Shown here: in pieces, positions 18,766 through 26,794 of the stretch
How the letters are laid out: each line of letters starts with the position of its first letter
Position numbering within the stretch: position 1 is the stretch's first letter
Source of the DNA: Thermohalobaculum sp039815685
Lineage (GTDB): Bacteria > Pseudomonadota > Alphaproteobacteria > Rhodobacterales > Rhodobacteraceae
DNA: 64,000 nucleotides
Assembly: GCA_039815685.1 (NCBI GenBank)
Contig: JBCBYV010000010.1
Span: 75,093-139,092, forward strand
Direction: 5' to 3'
Program-made: the position numbers and the translations under genes
The notes under the pieces: generated by a model
What the model was told of the DNA's origin: nothing
Seen by the model: only the letters and a program-made list of their open reading frames with translations
Databases searched by the model: none

Positions 18766-19557
18766 TCAGTTTGCGTGCGCCGCAGCGGTGAGCGTGCGCA
18801 CAAAGGCGAGCACATCCGATGCCGGCTCGCCGCGGCCGATGCGTTCGACGATTGCGGAGCCGACCACGACGCCGTCCGCGACTCTCGCCATGGCCGCTGC
18901 GCCCTCCGGCGTCTTGATCCCGAAGCCGACGCAGACGGGGAGGCAGGAGGCCGCGCGGATACGGGCAACCTCGGGGGCGACGCGTTCAGCATTCGCCTCC
19001 GCCGCGCCGGTGATCCCGGTGATCGAGACATAGTAGACGAAGCCGCCGGTGTTCTCGACGACTGCGGGCAGGCGGCGGTCGTCGGTGGTCGGCGTGGCAA
19101 GGCGGATGAACTCGATGCCGGCCGCGCGGGCGGGCAGGCATAGCTCATCGTCCTCCTCGGGAGGCAGGTCGACGACGATCAGCCCATCGATGCCGGCCTC
19201 CTTCGCGTCCGCGAGGAAGCGGTCGACGCCGCGGCTGTAGATCGGGTTGTAGTAGCCCATGAGCACGATGGGGGTGGTCCCGTCGGTCTCGCGGAAGGCG
19301 CGCACCGTCTCGAGCGTGCCCTCGAGCGTCATGCCGCCGGCGAGCGCCCGCTGCCCCGCCGCCTGGATCGTAGGCCCGTCGGCCATGGGGTCGGTGAAGG
19401 GCAGGCCGAGTTCGATGATATCGACGCCCGCAGCCGGCAGCCCTTTCATGATCTCGAGTGCCGTGCTCGCGTCCGGATCGCCCGCCATGATGTAGCTGAC
19501 GAAGGCGGCTCGCCCCTCGCCCTTGAGGCGCGCAAAGGTATCGTCGATCCGGCTCAC
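18766..19557 (-). CDS. trpA: Tryptophan synthase alpha subunit
   Basis: 263 residues. Cleaves indole-3-glycerol phosphate to indole and glyceraldehyde-3-phosphate within the alpha2beta2 complex. Catalytic Glu and Asp lie in GVDIIELGLPFTDPMADGPTIQ and GIDGLIVVDLPPEED; the phosphate-binding segment GITGAAE and PVCVGFGIKTPEGAAAM complete the TIM-barrel signature. It is the last gene of the trp cluster here, separated from trpB by the YodC-like gene and a 150-base gap that holds a large inverted repeat. Confidence 0.98.
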   Translation of the reverse strand: MSRIDDTFARLKGEGRAAFVSYIMAGDPDASTALEIMKGLPAAGVDIIELGLPFTDPMADGPTIQAAGQRALAGGMTLEGTLETVRAFRETDGTTPIVLMGYYNPIYSRGVDRFLADAKEAGIDGLIVVDLPPEEDDELCLPARAAGIEFIRLATPTTDDRRLPAVVENTGGFVYYVSITGITGAAEANAERVAPEVARIRAASCLPVCVGFGIKTPEGAAAMARVADGVVVGSAIVERIGRGEPASDVLAFVRTLTAAAHAN

Positions 19558-19596
19558 CGCATCCCTCCCATTCCTGTCATGATCAGAAGCCTCTCA

Positions 19597-19698
19597 GGAG
19601 GTCCCGGGTCAAGCCCGGGACGCCTGTGGCGGTGATTGCGGTCTGGACCCGGTGTCGGTTCCGGGTGGGCGGCGTCCCGGGCTCGACCCGGGACCTCC
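19597..19698. repeat. Inverted pair of 28-bp palindromic repeats
   Basis: Two 28-base arms (19597-19624 and 19671-19698) are inverse copies with one mismatch; each arm is itself nearly palindromic around CCCGGGTCAAGCCCGGG. The arms are 46 bases apart. They belong to the same sequence family as the doublets at 23201, 29433, 29581, 34271, 36796 and 43574, but in the opposite relative orientation. The element lies between the YodC-like gene and trpA and may fold as a large hairpin in their transcript. Confidence 0.85.
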
Positions 19699-19707
19699 TC
19701 CAAGCCC

Positions 19708-20160
19708 TCAGTCGTCCTTGCGGAAGTACTTCTTGTCGCGGGGCTTGCCGTCCCAGCCGGTCTTGCGGGGCGGGCGGTCGTCGCGGTCGCGGTCCCCGCC
19801 CCGGTCGTTCCAGCCGCCGCGGCGGCCGCCCCGGTCGTCGTCGCGGTCGCCCCGGCCGCCGCGGTCGTTGTTCCATCCGCCACGATGGCCGCGCTCCTCG
19901 CGGTCGCCGCCCCGGTCACCTCTGTCGCCCCTGTCGCCGCGGTCATGCCAGCCGCCGCGATGGCCGCCTCGGTCGCCCCCGCGATCATCGCCGCGATGCT
20001 CCCATTTGTTGAGGAGGCGGATGTCGAAGCGCTCGCGCCCGACCTGTCCCTCATGGCACCAGACGACGGCGACGGCACCATCTTCCACGGCCTCCACGCA
20101 CATCCGCATGGAACCCGATTTCAGGACCACGAGGTCCCCAATCTCATACTCACCAGCCAT
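19708..20160 (-). CDS. YodC-like (DUF2158) domain protein with long RGG-rich tail
   Basis: 150 residues from the ATG at 20160. The first ~55 residues (YEIGDLVVLKSGSMRMCVE…VVWCHEGQVGRERFDI) match the small DUF2158/YodC family, a ~60-residue fold of unknown function. The following ~95 residues are intrinsically disordered-looking, with repeated RGG, DRGG and GGW units (for example RGGWNNDRGGRGD) and end in a lysine-rich tip KPRDKKYFRKDD. Such RGG tails bind RNA in many proteins; that is analogy, not evidence of function here. It sits between trpB and trpA on the same strand, so it is probably co-transcribed with them. Confidence 0.75.
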   Translation of the reverse strand: MAGEYEIGDLVVLKSGSMRMCVEAVEDGAVAVVWCHEGQVGRERFDIRLLNKWEHRGDDRGGDRGGHRGGWHDRGDRGDRGDRGGDREERGHRGGWNNDRGGRGDRDDDRGGRRGGWNDRGGDRDRDDRPPRKTGWDGKPRDKKYFRKDD

Positions 20161-20225
20161 TTCAAGCCCTTGCCCGGGCGGTCCTTTCAAGTGAGCCCGG
20201 GCCCGGTCTCCTCCGGGCGGGGCCG

Positions 20226-21446
20226 TCAGATCTCGGTGCCGAGAGCCTCGGCCACCGTGAAGATGTCCTTGTCGCCGCGCCCGCACATGTTCATGACCAG
20301 GAGGTGGTCGGAGGGCAGGGTCGGCGCGAGCTTCGCCACGTGGGCGAGCGCGTGGGACGGTTCAAGTGCGGGGATGATCCCTTCCGTACGGCAGAGCATC
20401 TGGAACGCTTCCAGCGCCTCGTCGTCGGTGGCGTGCACATACTCCACCCGCCCCATCTCGTGCAACCAGGCGTGTTCGGGGCCGATGCCGGGATAGTCGA
20501 GGCCGGCGGAGATCGAGTGGCCCTCGATGATCTGGCCGTCCCCGTCCTGCAGGAGATAGGTGCGGTTGCCGTGGAGCACGCCCGGCCGCCCGCCGTTGAG
20601 CGAGGCGGCATGCTCCAGCCGGTCATCGACGCCGTGCCCGCCCGCCTCGACCCCGATGATCCGCACCTCGCGGTCGTCGAGGAAGGGATGGAAGAGTCCC
20701 ATGGCGTTCGAGCCCCCGCCGATGCAGGCGACGAGGCTGTCCGGCAGCCGGCCCTCGGCCTCCATGATCTGCTCGCGCGTCTCGCGCCCGATGATCGACT
20801 GGAAGTCCCTGACCATGGCCGGGTAGGGGTGCGGGCCGGCAACGGTGCCGATGCAGTAGAACGTGTCCTCGACGTTTGTGACCCAGTCCCTAAGTGCCTC
20901 GTTCATCGAGTCTTTCAGCGTCGCGCGGCCTGCGGTGACCGGCACGACCTTGGCGCCGAGGAGCCGCATCCGGAAGACGTTGGGCCGCTGGCGCTCGACA
21001 TCCGTCGCCCCCATGAAGACGATGCATTCGAGGCCGAATTTCGCGCACACCGTCGCCGTTGCCACGCCGTGCTGGCCCGCGCCAGTCTCGGCGATGATGC
21101 GCTTCTTGCCCATGCGCCGCGCGAGCAGGATCTGGCCCATCACGTTGTTGATCTTGTGCGCGCCGGTATGGTTGAGCTCGTCGCGCTTGAGATAGATCCT
21201 GGCGCCGCCCAACTCCTCCGTCAGCCGAGGCGCGAAGTACAAGGGGCTCGGCCGGCCGACATAGTGCTTCCAGAGGTCATCCATCTCGGCCCAGAAGGAG
21301 GCATCCTCCTTGGCCTTGGCATACTCCGCCTCGAGATCGAGGATCAGGGGCATCAGCGTCTCGCTGACGAAGCGGCCGCCGAAAAGGCCGAAACGCCCCT
21401 TCTCGTCCGGCCCCGTGCGGAAGCTGTTCGGCGCGGTCTCGTTCAT
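20226..21446 (-). CDS. trpB: Tryptophan synthase beta subunit
   Basis: 406 residues from the ATG at 21446 (MNETAPNSFRTGPDEKGRFG); longer upstream reading is not conserved. PLP-dependent condensation of indole with serine to tryptophan. The PLP lysine lies in LNHTGAHKINNVMGQ, glutamate in AETGAGQHGVA, and the phosphate-binding loop is CIGGGSNAMGLFHPF. FGGRFVSETLMPLI is the usual N-terminus. GGGAGAACGAG precedes the start. Its upstream neighbour in the ancestral order, trpF, is separated by a plus-strand enzyme gene and a GNAT gene. Confidence 0.98.
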   Translation of the reverse strand: MNETAPNSFRTGPDEKGRFGLFGGRFVSETLMPLILDLEAEYAKAKEDASFWAEMDDLWKHYVGRPSPLYFAPRLTEELGGARIYLKRDELNHTGAHKINNVMGQILLARRMGKKRIIAETGAGQHGVATATVCAKFGLECIVFMGATDVERQRPNVFRMRLLGAKVVPVTAGRATLKDSMNEALRDWVTNVEDTFYCIGTVAGPHPYPAMVRDFQSIIGRETREQIMEAEGRLPDSLVACIGGGSNAMGLFHPFLDDREVRIIGVEAGGHGVDDRLEHAASLNGGRPGVLHGNRTYLLQDGDGQIIEGHSISAGLDYPGIGPEHAWLHEMGRVEYVHATDDEALEAFQMLCRTEGIIPALEPSHALAHVAKLAPTLPSDHLLVMNMCGRGDKDIFTVAEALGTEI

Positions 21447-21774
21447 TGCTCGTTCTCCCGAATCTGCGACCCTGAATACGGGGTGGGTGGGGCGTTGTCG
21501 ATAAAGGCAGCCTTGGCCGAGTGGTCGCAGGAGCGCCACGGTGGCCCTCGTCCCGCGCCACCGGGTGCGATGGTTAACGGTCATCTCGGCGCGACTTTGC
21601 GATTTGGGGCGCTGACCATGGGCGACGCGGCGCTGAGCGACGTCAAAGGTCGCAATCCGCACCCTTCGCGCCCCCTGCATTTTCTAAGAAAGGCGCGTTG
21701 CCTGGCGACCCGAACGGTCGCGGATCCCGCAACGCGGATGCGTGAGGCCAGGGGCATCCGGAGGGGGAGTGGAC
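21447..21774. other. Intergenic region upstream of trpB and of the small ORF
   Basis: 328 bases between the divergent trpB and the 39-codon ORF. It must hold promoters for both. No recognisable gene, attenuator leader with tandem Trp codons, or repeat of the palindrome family was seen. Confidence 0.5.
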
Positions 21775-21894
21775 ATGCGCGCAGCGGTCGGCCGAGATTT
21801 CGGCGAGGCCATGGTCAGCGGGGACCCGCCCCCTCTGCTTCGCCAGCGCCGTTGGTGCAGTCGGAAGGTGGTGATCATGGGAAAGCGCGCATGA
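21775..21894 (+). CDS. Arg-rich 39-residue small ORF coupled to downstream enzyme gene
   Basis: The ATG at 21775 follows GGAGGGGGAG at ideal distance, the strongest ribosome-binding site in this neighbourhood. The ORF encodes 39 residues beginning MRAAVGRDFGEAMVSGD, with RQRRW and CSRK in the second half and no signal peptide. Its TGA overlaps the ATG of the enolase-superfamily gene (ATGA), the standard arrangement for translational coupling; the downstream gene's own ribosome-binding site is weak. It could be a regulatory leader peptide or a true small protein. It has no recognised homologue. Confidence 0.5.
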   Translation: MRAAVGRDFGEAMVSGDPPPLLRQRRWCSRKVVIMGKRA

Positions 21895-23102
21895 AGCTGG
21901 CAGAGTGTGAGGTCTTCGTCGTCGGCAATCCGCCGCCGACCAAGGGCGGGCGGTACTTCGTTTTCGTGAAGCTCGTCACTGCCTGCGGGATCGTCGGGTA
22001 TGGCGAGGTCTATGCCGCGACCTTTGGGCCCCGCGTGGTGGCCGACATGGTGCGCGACGTCTTCGAGCGGCATTTCGAGGGCGCGGACCCGCACCGGATC
22101 GAGCATCTCTGGCGCGTGACCTACGGCTCCGGCTACACGCTCCGCCCCGATGCCTCGCTCGTCGGCGTGCTTTCGGGCCTCGAGATCGCGTGTTGGGACA
22201 TCGTGGGCAAGTCTGCGGGCAAGCCGGTCTACGACCTCCTCGGCGGGCGCTGCCGGGAGAGGATCCGGAGCTACACATATCTCTATCCCGCCACCGGCGA
22301 CGTCTATACCGGCAAGGAGGCGGCGGCCGTCTACAACGACCCGGACGCGGCAGCCGAGCGCGCGGCCTACTATGTCGGCCTCGGCTTTACGGCGGTGAAG
22401 TTCGACCCGGCGGGGCCTTACACGGTCTATGACGGCCGGCAGCCGGATCTCGAGGCGCTCGAGCGATCCGAGGCGTTCTGCGCCAGGATCCGGGAGGCGG
22501 TGGGGACGAAGGCCGATCTCCTCTTCGGCACGCATGGCCAGTTCAAGACCGCCGGTGCCAAGCGCCTCGCGCGCCGGATCGAGCCCTATGAGCCGCTCTG
22601 GTTCGAGGAGCCGACCCCGCCCGAGATGCCGGAGCAGATGGCGGAGGTGGCGCGTTCCACCTCGGTCCCGATCTCCACGGGCGAACGGCTGGTCACGAAA
22701 TACGAATTCGCGCGGGTGCTGGCCTGTGGTGCGGCCTCGATCCTTCAGCCGGCGCTCGGCCGCGTCGGCGGCATCCTCGAGGCCAAGAAGATCGCGGCGA
22801 TGGCGGAGGTGCATTACGCCCAGATGGCGCCGCATCTCTATGCCGGGCCGATCGAGGGGGTGGCGAACATCCATCTTGCGGCCTCGATCCCGAACTTCCT
22901 GATCCTCGAGAGCCTGGAGCGCTGGGACGGGTTCCATGCAGAGCTTCTGACGCCGCCGGTGCAGTGGGAGGACGGCTATGTGATCCCGCCGACTGAGCCC
23001 GGCCTCGGTGTCGCGCTGAACGAAGAGGTTGCGCGCGCCCATCCCTACACCGGCACCGCGCTCCATCTCGATATGGAGCCCAACCCGCGGGAGCCCTCTT
23101 AG
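21891..23102 (+). CDS. Mandelate racemase/muconate lactonizing enzyme-family protein (probable sugar-acid dehydratase)
   Basis: 403 residues. N-terminal capping domain and C-terminal TIM barrel of the enolase superfamily; members abstract a proton alpha to a carboxylate. Visible landmarks are AVKFDPAGPYTVYDG, LWFEEPTPPE (metal ligand E240), STGERL (E265) and the catalytic-histidine segment MAPHLYAGP (H315). It most resembles the galactonate/gluconate dehydratase side of the mandelate racemase subgroup. At the position of the first metal ligand, where galactonate dehydratase has DFH, this protein reads GTHGQF (G213, H215), so the metal site may be built differently. No sugar transport or regulator genes adjoin it, so the substrate cannot be named. 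It interrupts the trp cluster on the opposite strand. Confidence 0.82.
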   Translation: MKLAECEVFVVGNPPPTKGGRYFVFVKLVTACGIVGYGEVYAATFGPRVVADMVRDVFERHFEGADPHRIEHLWRVTYGSGYTLRPDASLVGVLSGLEIACWDIVGKSAGKPVYDLLGGRCRERIRSYTYLYPATGDVYTGKEAAAVYNDPDAAAERAAYYVGLGFTAVKFDPAGPYTVYDGRQPDLEALERSEAFCARIREAVGTKADLLFGTHGQFKTAGAKRLARRIEPYEPLWFEEPTPPEMPEQMAEVARSTSVPISTGERLVTKYEFARVLACGAASILQPALGRVGGILEAKKIAAMAEVHYAQMAPHLYAGPIEGVANIHLAASIPNFLILESLERWDGFHAELLTPPVQWEDGYVIPPTEPGLGVALNEEVARAHPYTGTALHLDMEPNPREPS

Positions 23103-23200
23103 GCGCCTTCCTTGGCGGGATCGCCGTGGTGTGAAGCTGCTCGCCTGCCACACGTCGTTGCGGGCCGTCAGAGCACCTCTTTGTCTCACCTGCTCCGGTC

Positions 23201-23264
23201 GTGCTCGGGCTTGACCCGAGCATCTATGCCGGTGGCGCTTGATTGCCGGGTCAAGCCCGGCAAT
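23201..23264. repeat. REPIN-like doublet of palindromic repeats (D1)
   Basis: Two palindromic units in inverted orientation: TGCTCGGGCTTGACCCGAGCA (23202-23222) and, 19 bases on, a 23-base ATTGCCGGG-TCAAG-CCCGGCAAT unit (23242-23264). Both are perfect or near-perfect palindromes around a CTTGA/TCAAG centre. Located in the gap between convergent genes, downstream of the enolase-superfamily gene. Confidence 0.85.
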
Positions 23265-23374
23265 GACGCAGTTGCAGTGAGCACGTCGGGTTGGCCGGTG
23301 CTCTAACCGTGGGGCGCAGCGGCTGCTTTGGGCGTGGCGCTGGGGGAGCCCGCCCGGGTCGGACCACTGGGGTC

Positions 23375-23818
23375 TTACAGGGTGAGCTTCAGGCCCTCAT
23401 GCGTCGCTTCGAAGCCGAGGGAGGTGTAGAAGCGATGGGCGTCCTCGCGTCGCTTGTCGCTGGTCAGTTGCACGAGGCCGCAGCCGGCCATGCGGGCGCG
23501 GGCGATGGCGGCCTCCATGAGCTGGCGGCCGAGGCCCGCGCCGCGGGCGCTTGCGGCGACGCGCACCCCCTCGATCTGCGCGCGGGTCATGCCGCGGCGG
23601 GAGAGGCCGTGGATGATCGTGATCTGCAGGCAGCCGAGGAGCGCGCCATCCGGCCCGGTCGCGACGAGGACAGTGTTTCCGGGCTGTGCCTGCATCCGTG
23701 CGAAGGCGGCGGCGTAGACGGGATCGCCCGGCTCTTCGCGATTTCGGCCGAGCCCGTCGTCTGCCAGGAGGGCGACGATCTCCGGCAGGTCCGCCGCCGT
23801 CGCCTCCCGGATCTGCAC
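23375..23818 (-). CDS. GNAT-family N-acetyltransferase
   Basis: 147 residues from a GTG at 23818 that shares one base with the trpF stop (TAGTG), so translation is coupled to trpF. The GNAT core is clear: VQIREATAADLPEIVALLADD at the start, GCLQITIIHGL as beta-4, and the acetyl-CoA pyrophosphate loop VAASARGAGLGRQLMEAAI, followed by FYTSLGFEATHEGLKL. The substrate is unknown. Position in a trp operon does not imply a role in tryptophan synthesis; this gene is common beside trpF only in some Rhodobacterales, to my knowledge. Confidence 0.85.
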   Translation of the reverse strand: MQIREATAADLPEIVALLADDGLGRNREEPGDPVYAAAFARMQAQPGNTVLVATGPDGALLGCLQITIIHGLSRRGMTRAQIEGVRVAASARGAGLGRQLMEAAIARARMAGCGLVQLTSDKRREDAHRFYTSLGFEATHEGLKLTL

Positions 23819-24522
23819 TAGGCGAGCGCCGCGAGGAAGGCGCGCATGCGTTCCGGGTCCTTCACGCCCGGTGCACTCTCGACCCCGGAGGAGACGTCGA
23901 GCTGTCGCGCCCCGGTCCGGCGCGCGGCTTCCGCAGCGTTGTCGGGGGTGAGGCCGCCGGCCAGCAGCCATGGGCGCGGCAGGCGCCGTCCCGCGAGCAG
24001 CGACCAGTCGAAGGGCAGGCCGTTGCCGCCGGGCAGGGCCGCCCCCTTTGGCGGTTTGGCGTCGATCAGGAACTGGTCCGCGACGGGCGCATAGGCGTCG
24101 ACTGCGTCAAGGTCCGAAGCCTCCCGCACGCCGATGGCCTTCATGACCGGCAAGCCGTGGCGCGCCCGCACCGCCGCCACGCGCTCCGGCGTCTCCTCTC
24201 CGTGGAGCTGGATCATGTCGAGCGGCACGGTCTCAAGCACCTTTGCGAGGAGCGCGTCGTCGGGGTCGACGAAGAGCCCGACCTTCACCACGCCGGGCGG
24301 GGCGGCGAGCGCTGCGTCCCGCGCCGCCTTCGGCTCCAGCGCCCGGGGGGAGGGGGGGAAGAAGACGAAGCCGACATAGGCGGCACCCGCGGCCGCCGCC
24401 GCCTCGACTGCCGCCGGCGTGCGGAGCCCGCAGATCTTCACGCGGAGGCCGGAGGCGTCCTCGGCCCCATGACCGCCGGCAGTCGCCGGATCTTGCAGTG
24501 TTGGTGTGGCTGGCAGGGTCAT
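23818..24522 (-). CDS. trpF: Phosphoribosylanthranilate isomerase
   Basis: 234 residues. Amadori rearrangement of phosphoribosylanthranilate in tryptophan synthesis; single TIM barrel. Catalytic cysteine in VKICGLRTPAAVEAA and acid in FVDPDD; other signatures are AYVGFVFFPPSPRAL, DMIQLHGEETPE and PWLLAGGLTPDNAAEA followed by DVSSGVESAPGVKD. The N-terminus carries ~25 residues of non-conserved Ala/Gly/Thr-rich extension; an internal start is possible but none is clearly better. In the ancestral order it follows lapA and precedes trpB. Confidence 0.96.
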   Translation of the reverse strand: MTLPATPTLQDPATAGGHGAEDASGLRVKICGLRTPAAVEAAAAAGAAYVGFVFFPPSPRALEPKAARDAALAAPPGVVKVGLFVDPDDALLAKVLETVPLDMIQLHGEETPERVAAVRARHGLPVMKAIGVREASDLDAVDAYAPVADQFLIDAKPPKGAALPGGNGLPFDWSLLAGRRLPRPWLLAGGLTPDNAAEAARRTGARQLDVSSGVESAPGVKDPERMRAFLAALA

Positions 24523-24589
24523 CGCACCGGTTGTCGCATCCGCTCTCGATGCCCGGCTAGACCGCGATGAGGCGGAGGGTCAAGCGCCC

Positions 24590-24940
24590 TTACTGAGCCG
24601 CAATGCGCGGCAGATCTTCCTTGGGGTCCGAGAGCTTGGACTTCAGGCGGGCATTCTCGGCCCGCAGGGTCTGGATCTCACGCCCCCGGATATCGCGCTC
24701 GCGCCGATGCTTGCCCTCGCGAATCCACTCGAAGATCTCGCCGATCACGAAGCCGACCAGCATGGCGGCCAGGATGATCACCGTCAGCGGCATCTCGGGC
24801 AGCGGTGGGACGCCGGGCATGCCGAGGCCTTCGGGCACGAGCCGGAGCGGGACGAACTGCATGTTGGCGACACCGACGACGACGAGCACGACGCAGATGG
24901 TCAGCAGAACCGCGATCTTGATGACGCGCAGGATGAGCAT
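24590..24940 (-). CDS. lapA: LapA (DUF1049) inner-membrane protein
   Basis: 116 residues from the ATG at 24940. Two membrane helices (about residues 5-25 and 45-68) are separated by a short periplasmic loop, and a cytoplasmic coiled coil follows (GREIQTLRAENARLKSKLSD). This is the architecture of the LapA/DUF1049 family, linked in E. coli to lipopolysaccharide assembly; in alphaproteobacteria it regularly lies between ihfB and trpF as here. The family lacks the LapB TPR partner in this window. Confidence 0.82.
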   Translation of the reverse strand: MLILRVIKIAVLLTICVVLVVVGVANMQFVPLRLVPEGLGMPGVPPLPEMPLTVIILAAMLVGFVIGEIFEWIREGKHRRERDIRGREIQTLRAENARLKSKLSDPKEDLPRIAAQ

Positions 24941-25048
24941 GGTGATCTTCTCCCCGCCGAGGCCGCCCGGCAATCACTGACAGTCCCGCCTTGTGTAGCC
25001 GGTTGAGCCGGCATGTCTACCGGATGGTGACGCGGATGAGCGGCGGGG

Positions 25049-25078
25049 TGCGGGGCGCCGGGTGGGCGGCGCCCCGCA
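25049..25078. terminator. 11-bp GC-rich hairpin after ihfB
   Basis: Perfect inverted repeat TGCGGGGCGCC / GGCGCCCCGCA with an eight-base loop starts just past the ihfB stop and lies between ihfB and lapA. No T tract follows on the minus strand, so it may attenuate or protect the transcript rather than fully terminate it. Confidence 0.55.
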
Positions 25079-25085
25079 GCAGATG

Positions 25086-25373
25086 TCAGGCCGCGCCGTT
25101 GTTCATGCGCTCGCGCATGTCCTTGCCGGCCTTGAAGAAGGGCACTTTCTTCTCGGGCACGGGCACCGCCTCGCCCGTGCGCGGGTTTCGACCGGTGCGG
25201 GCATCCCGGGTCTTCACGGAAAAAGCGCCGAACCCGCGCAACTCGACCCGGTCGCCCCGGGCAAGGGCCGAGGTAATCTCCTCGAAAACGGTTGATACGA
25301 TTTTTTCCACATCACGCTGGTAGAGATGCGGATTCTCCTCGGCGATCTTCTGGATAAGCTCTGACTTGATCAT
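25086..25373 (-). CDS. ihfB: Integration host factor subunit beta
   Basis: 95 residues, full length for the family. IHF-beta pairs with IHF-alpha to bend DNA sharply at specific sites. The HU/IHF fold is complete: MIKSELIQKIAEENPHLYQR, VEKIVSTVFEEITSAL, the signature RVELRGFGAFSVKTRDAR and the DNA-inserting arm GRNPRTGEAVPVPEKK with the intercalating proline. IHF alpha is not in the window. In the conserved order it follows rpsA and sppA. Confidence 0.97.
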   Translation of the reverse strand: MIKSELIQKIAEENPHLYQRDVEKIVSTVFEEITSALARGDRVELRGFGAFSVKTRDARTGRNPRTGEAVPVPEKKVPFFKAGKDMRERMNNGAA

Positions 25374-25467
25374 GGTGGACCTCCCTGTCGCTCATTGGTT
25401 TGTTATGCGACTGAGGCCTGATGATCCGCAGGGGCGGCGGGCGCGTCAAGGCGCCCGGGACAGGATT

Positions 25468-26424
25468 TCAATACATGATGGCATAGAGCCTCGGCCCGGG
25501 ACCGAGGCGTGGCGCGACGTCCCGCCAGCCGGGATAGGGAACGCCCAATTGCGCGGCACCGTCCTGCAGAAGCTGAAGCAGGAGCGAGGGGTCGGGCTTT
25601 TTCCAGTCGCGATCGACCACTTTCGTATCGGCGTCGATGTCGTGCTCGGCCGTCAGCCAGGCCTTGGCGGTCGCCTCGTCGCCGAGCGCATCGATGAGGC
25701 CGAGCTCGAGCGCCATGCGGCCCGTATAGGCGCGCCCGTCCGCGACTGTGTCGAGCTTCTTGTCATCGAGCGCCCGCCTTTCGGCAACGAGGCCACGGAA
25801 CCATGCGAAGGTGTCGTCGATCAGCACCTGTTGGGCCGCAACGGCACCTTCGGCCGGCTCGGTCAGAAAGCCCGGTTCGGCCTTGAGGGGGGTCGATTTG
25901 ACCTTGAAGACATCGACGCCGTTCTCGCTGAGGAGCCGCGCGATGTTCGGCGCCTCCGCCACGACGCCGATCGAGCCGGTGAGTGTGTTGCCGAGGGCGA
26001 CGATGTGATCGGCGGCGAGGGCGGTGATATAGCCGCCGGAGGCCGCGGCCTCGACCATCACCGCGACGACGGGTTTCTTCTCGCCGATGGCGCGGAGGCC
26101 CTGATAAAGCTCCTCGCTGCCCGCGATGGTGCCGCCGGGGCTGTTGATGCGCACGATCAAGGCTTTGACCGCGTCGTCCTCGGCGATCTTGGCCAGCTCC
26201 TCATCCCGGTCGAAATCGGAGGCGATGATGCCGTCGATCTTGATGCGCGCGATGTTGTCCGAACTGGTCGGCGTGCCCGGTGCGAAGCCCCGCACGCTGG
26301 CGATGCCGACGACGACGGCCAGCACGACCGCCACGATCGCGAGGATGCGCCAGAGCGCCAGCCGCCGCCGCATCTGCCGCCGCTCGATGATCAAATCCGC
26401 CGTCGCCGCCATTGCCCGCTCCAC
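25468..26424 (-). CDS. sppA: Signal peptide peptidase SppA, short form
   Basis: 318 residues, the length of the single-domain bacterial SppA. A membrane anchor spans about residues 25-45 (ILAIVAVVLAVVVGIASV). The serine-protease clp-like fold shows INSPGGTIAGSEELYQ, MVEAAASGGYITALAAD and the nucleophile region LTGSIGVVAEAPNIA; the general-base lysine is in the FKVKSTPLKAEPG segment. It degrades leftover signal peptides in the membrane. It lies directly upstream of ihfB (94-base gap). A second ATG five codons in is an equally possible start. Confidence 0.92.
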   Translation of the reverse strand: MERAMAATADLIIERRQMRRRLALWRILAIVAVVLAVVVGIASVRGFAPGTPTSSDNIARIKIDGIIASDFDRDEELAKIAEDDAVKALIVRINSPGGTIAGSEELYQGLRAIGEKKPVVAVMVEAAASGGYITALAADHIVALGNTLTGSIGVVAEAPNIARLLSENGVDVFKVKSTPLKAEPGFLTEPAEGAVAAQQVLIDDTFAWFRGLVAERRALDDKKLDTVADGRAYTGRMALELGLIDALGDEATAKAWLTAEHDIDADTKVVDRDWKKPDPSLLLQLLQDGAAQLGVPYPGWRDVAPRLGPGPRLYAIMY

Positions 26425-26794
26425 GTCCCACCGATCTCACCCGCGCTATCTAGCGCATTCGGATGCCGATCGAAATGCGCCGCAACGCCCTTTGTGCCGG
26501 GCGCATCGACGCTTCGGGCTTCCGAGACGGAAGCGATCCATCCGGGGACGACCAGCGCGAAGTAGATCCGCACCTCTCCGTCCAACCAGCGCTCTCCGTT
26601 TTTCGGGTATGTCGATGGGTGGCGTGCGAATGCGAAAGTCGCCGTCGCTCTGCGGTCGTGATCGCGCGCCGGCATGCTGGCGGTATCCACGGCTTTGACG
26701 CATGCAGACGGCGCGTCCGGCAGTCATTGTCGGGGGCGCCGTGCTGTGACACCGCTAGCTGCGGATACCGAGTGCGACGGGTCGTGCGCTTTCG
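26425..26794. other. Intergenic region between sppA and the second sulfotransferase gene
   Basis: 370 bases between divergent genes. Open frames exist on both strands but none has a ribosome-binding site or a recognisable protein. No palindromic doublet of the family seen elsewhere is present. Confidence 0.45.

Noticed and set aside
20304..23102. 932-codon plus-strand frame spanning trpB antisense and the enolase-superfamily gene
   Set aside because: Only the part from 21891 is a recognisable protein; the upstream two-fifths is the complement of trpB.
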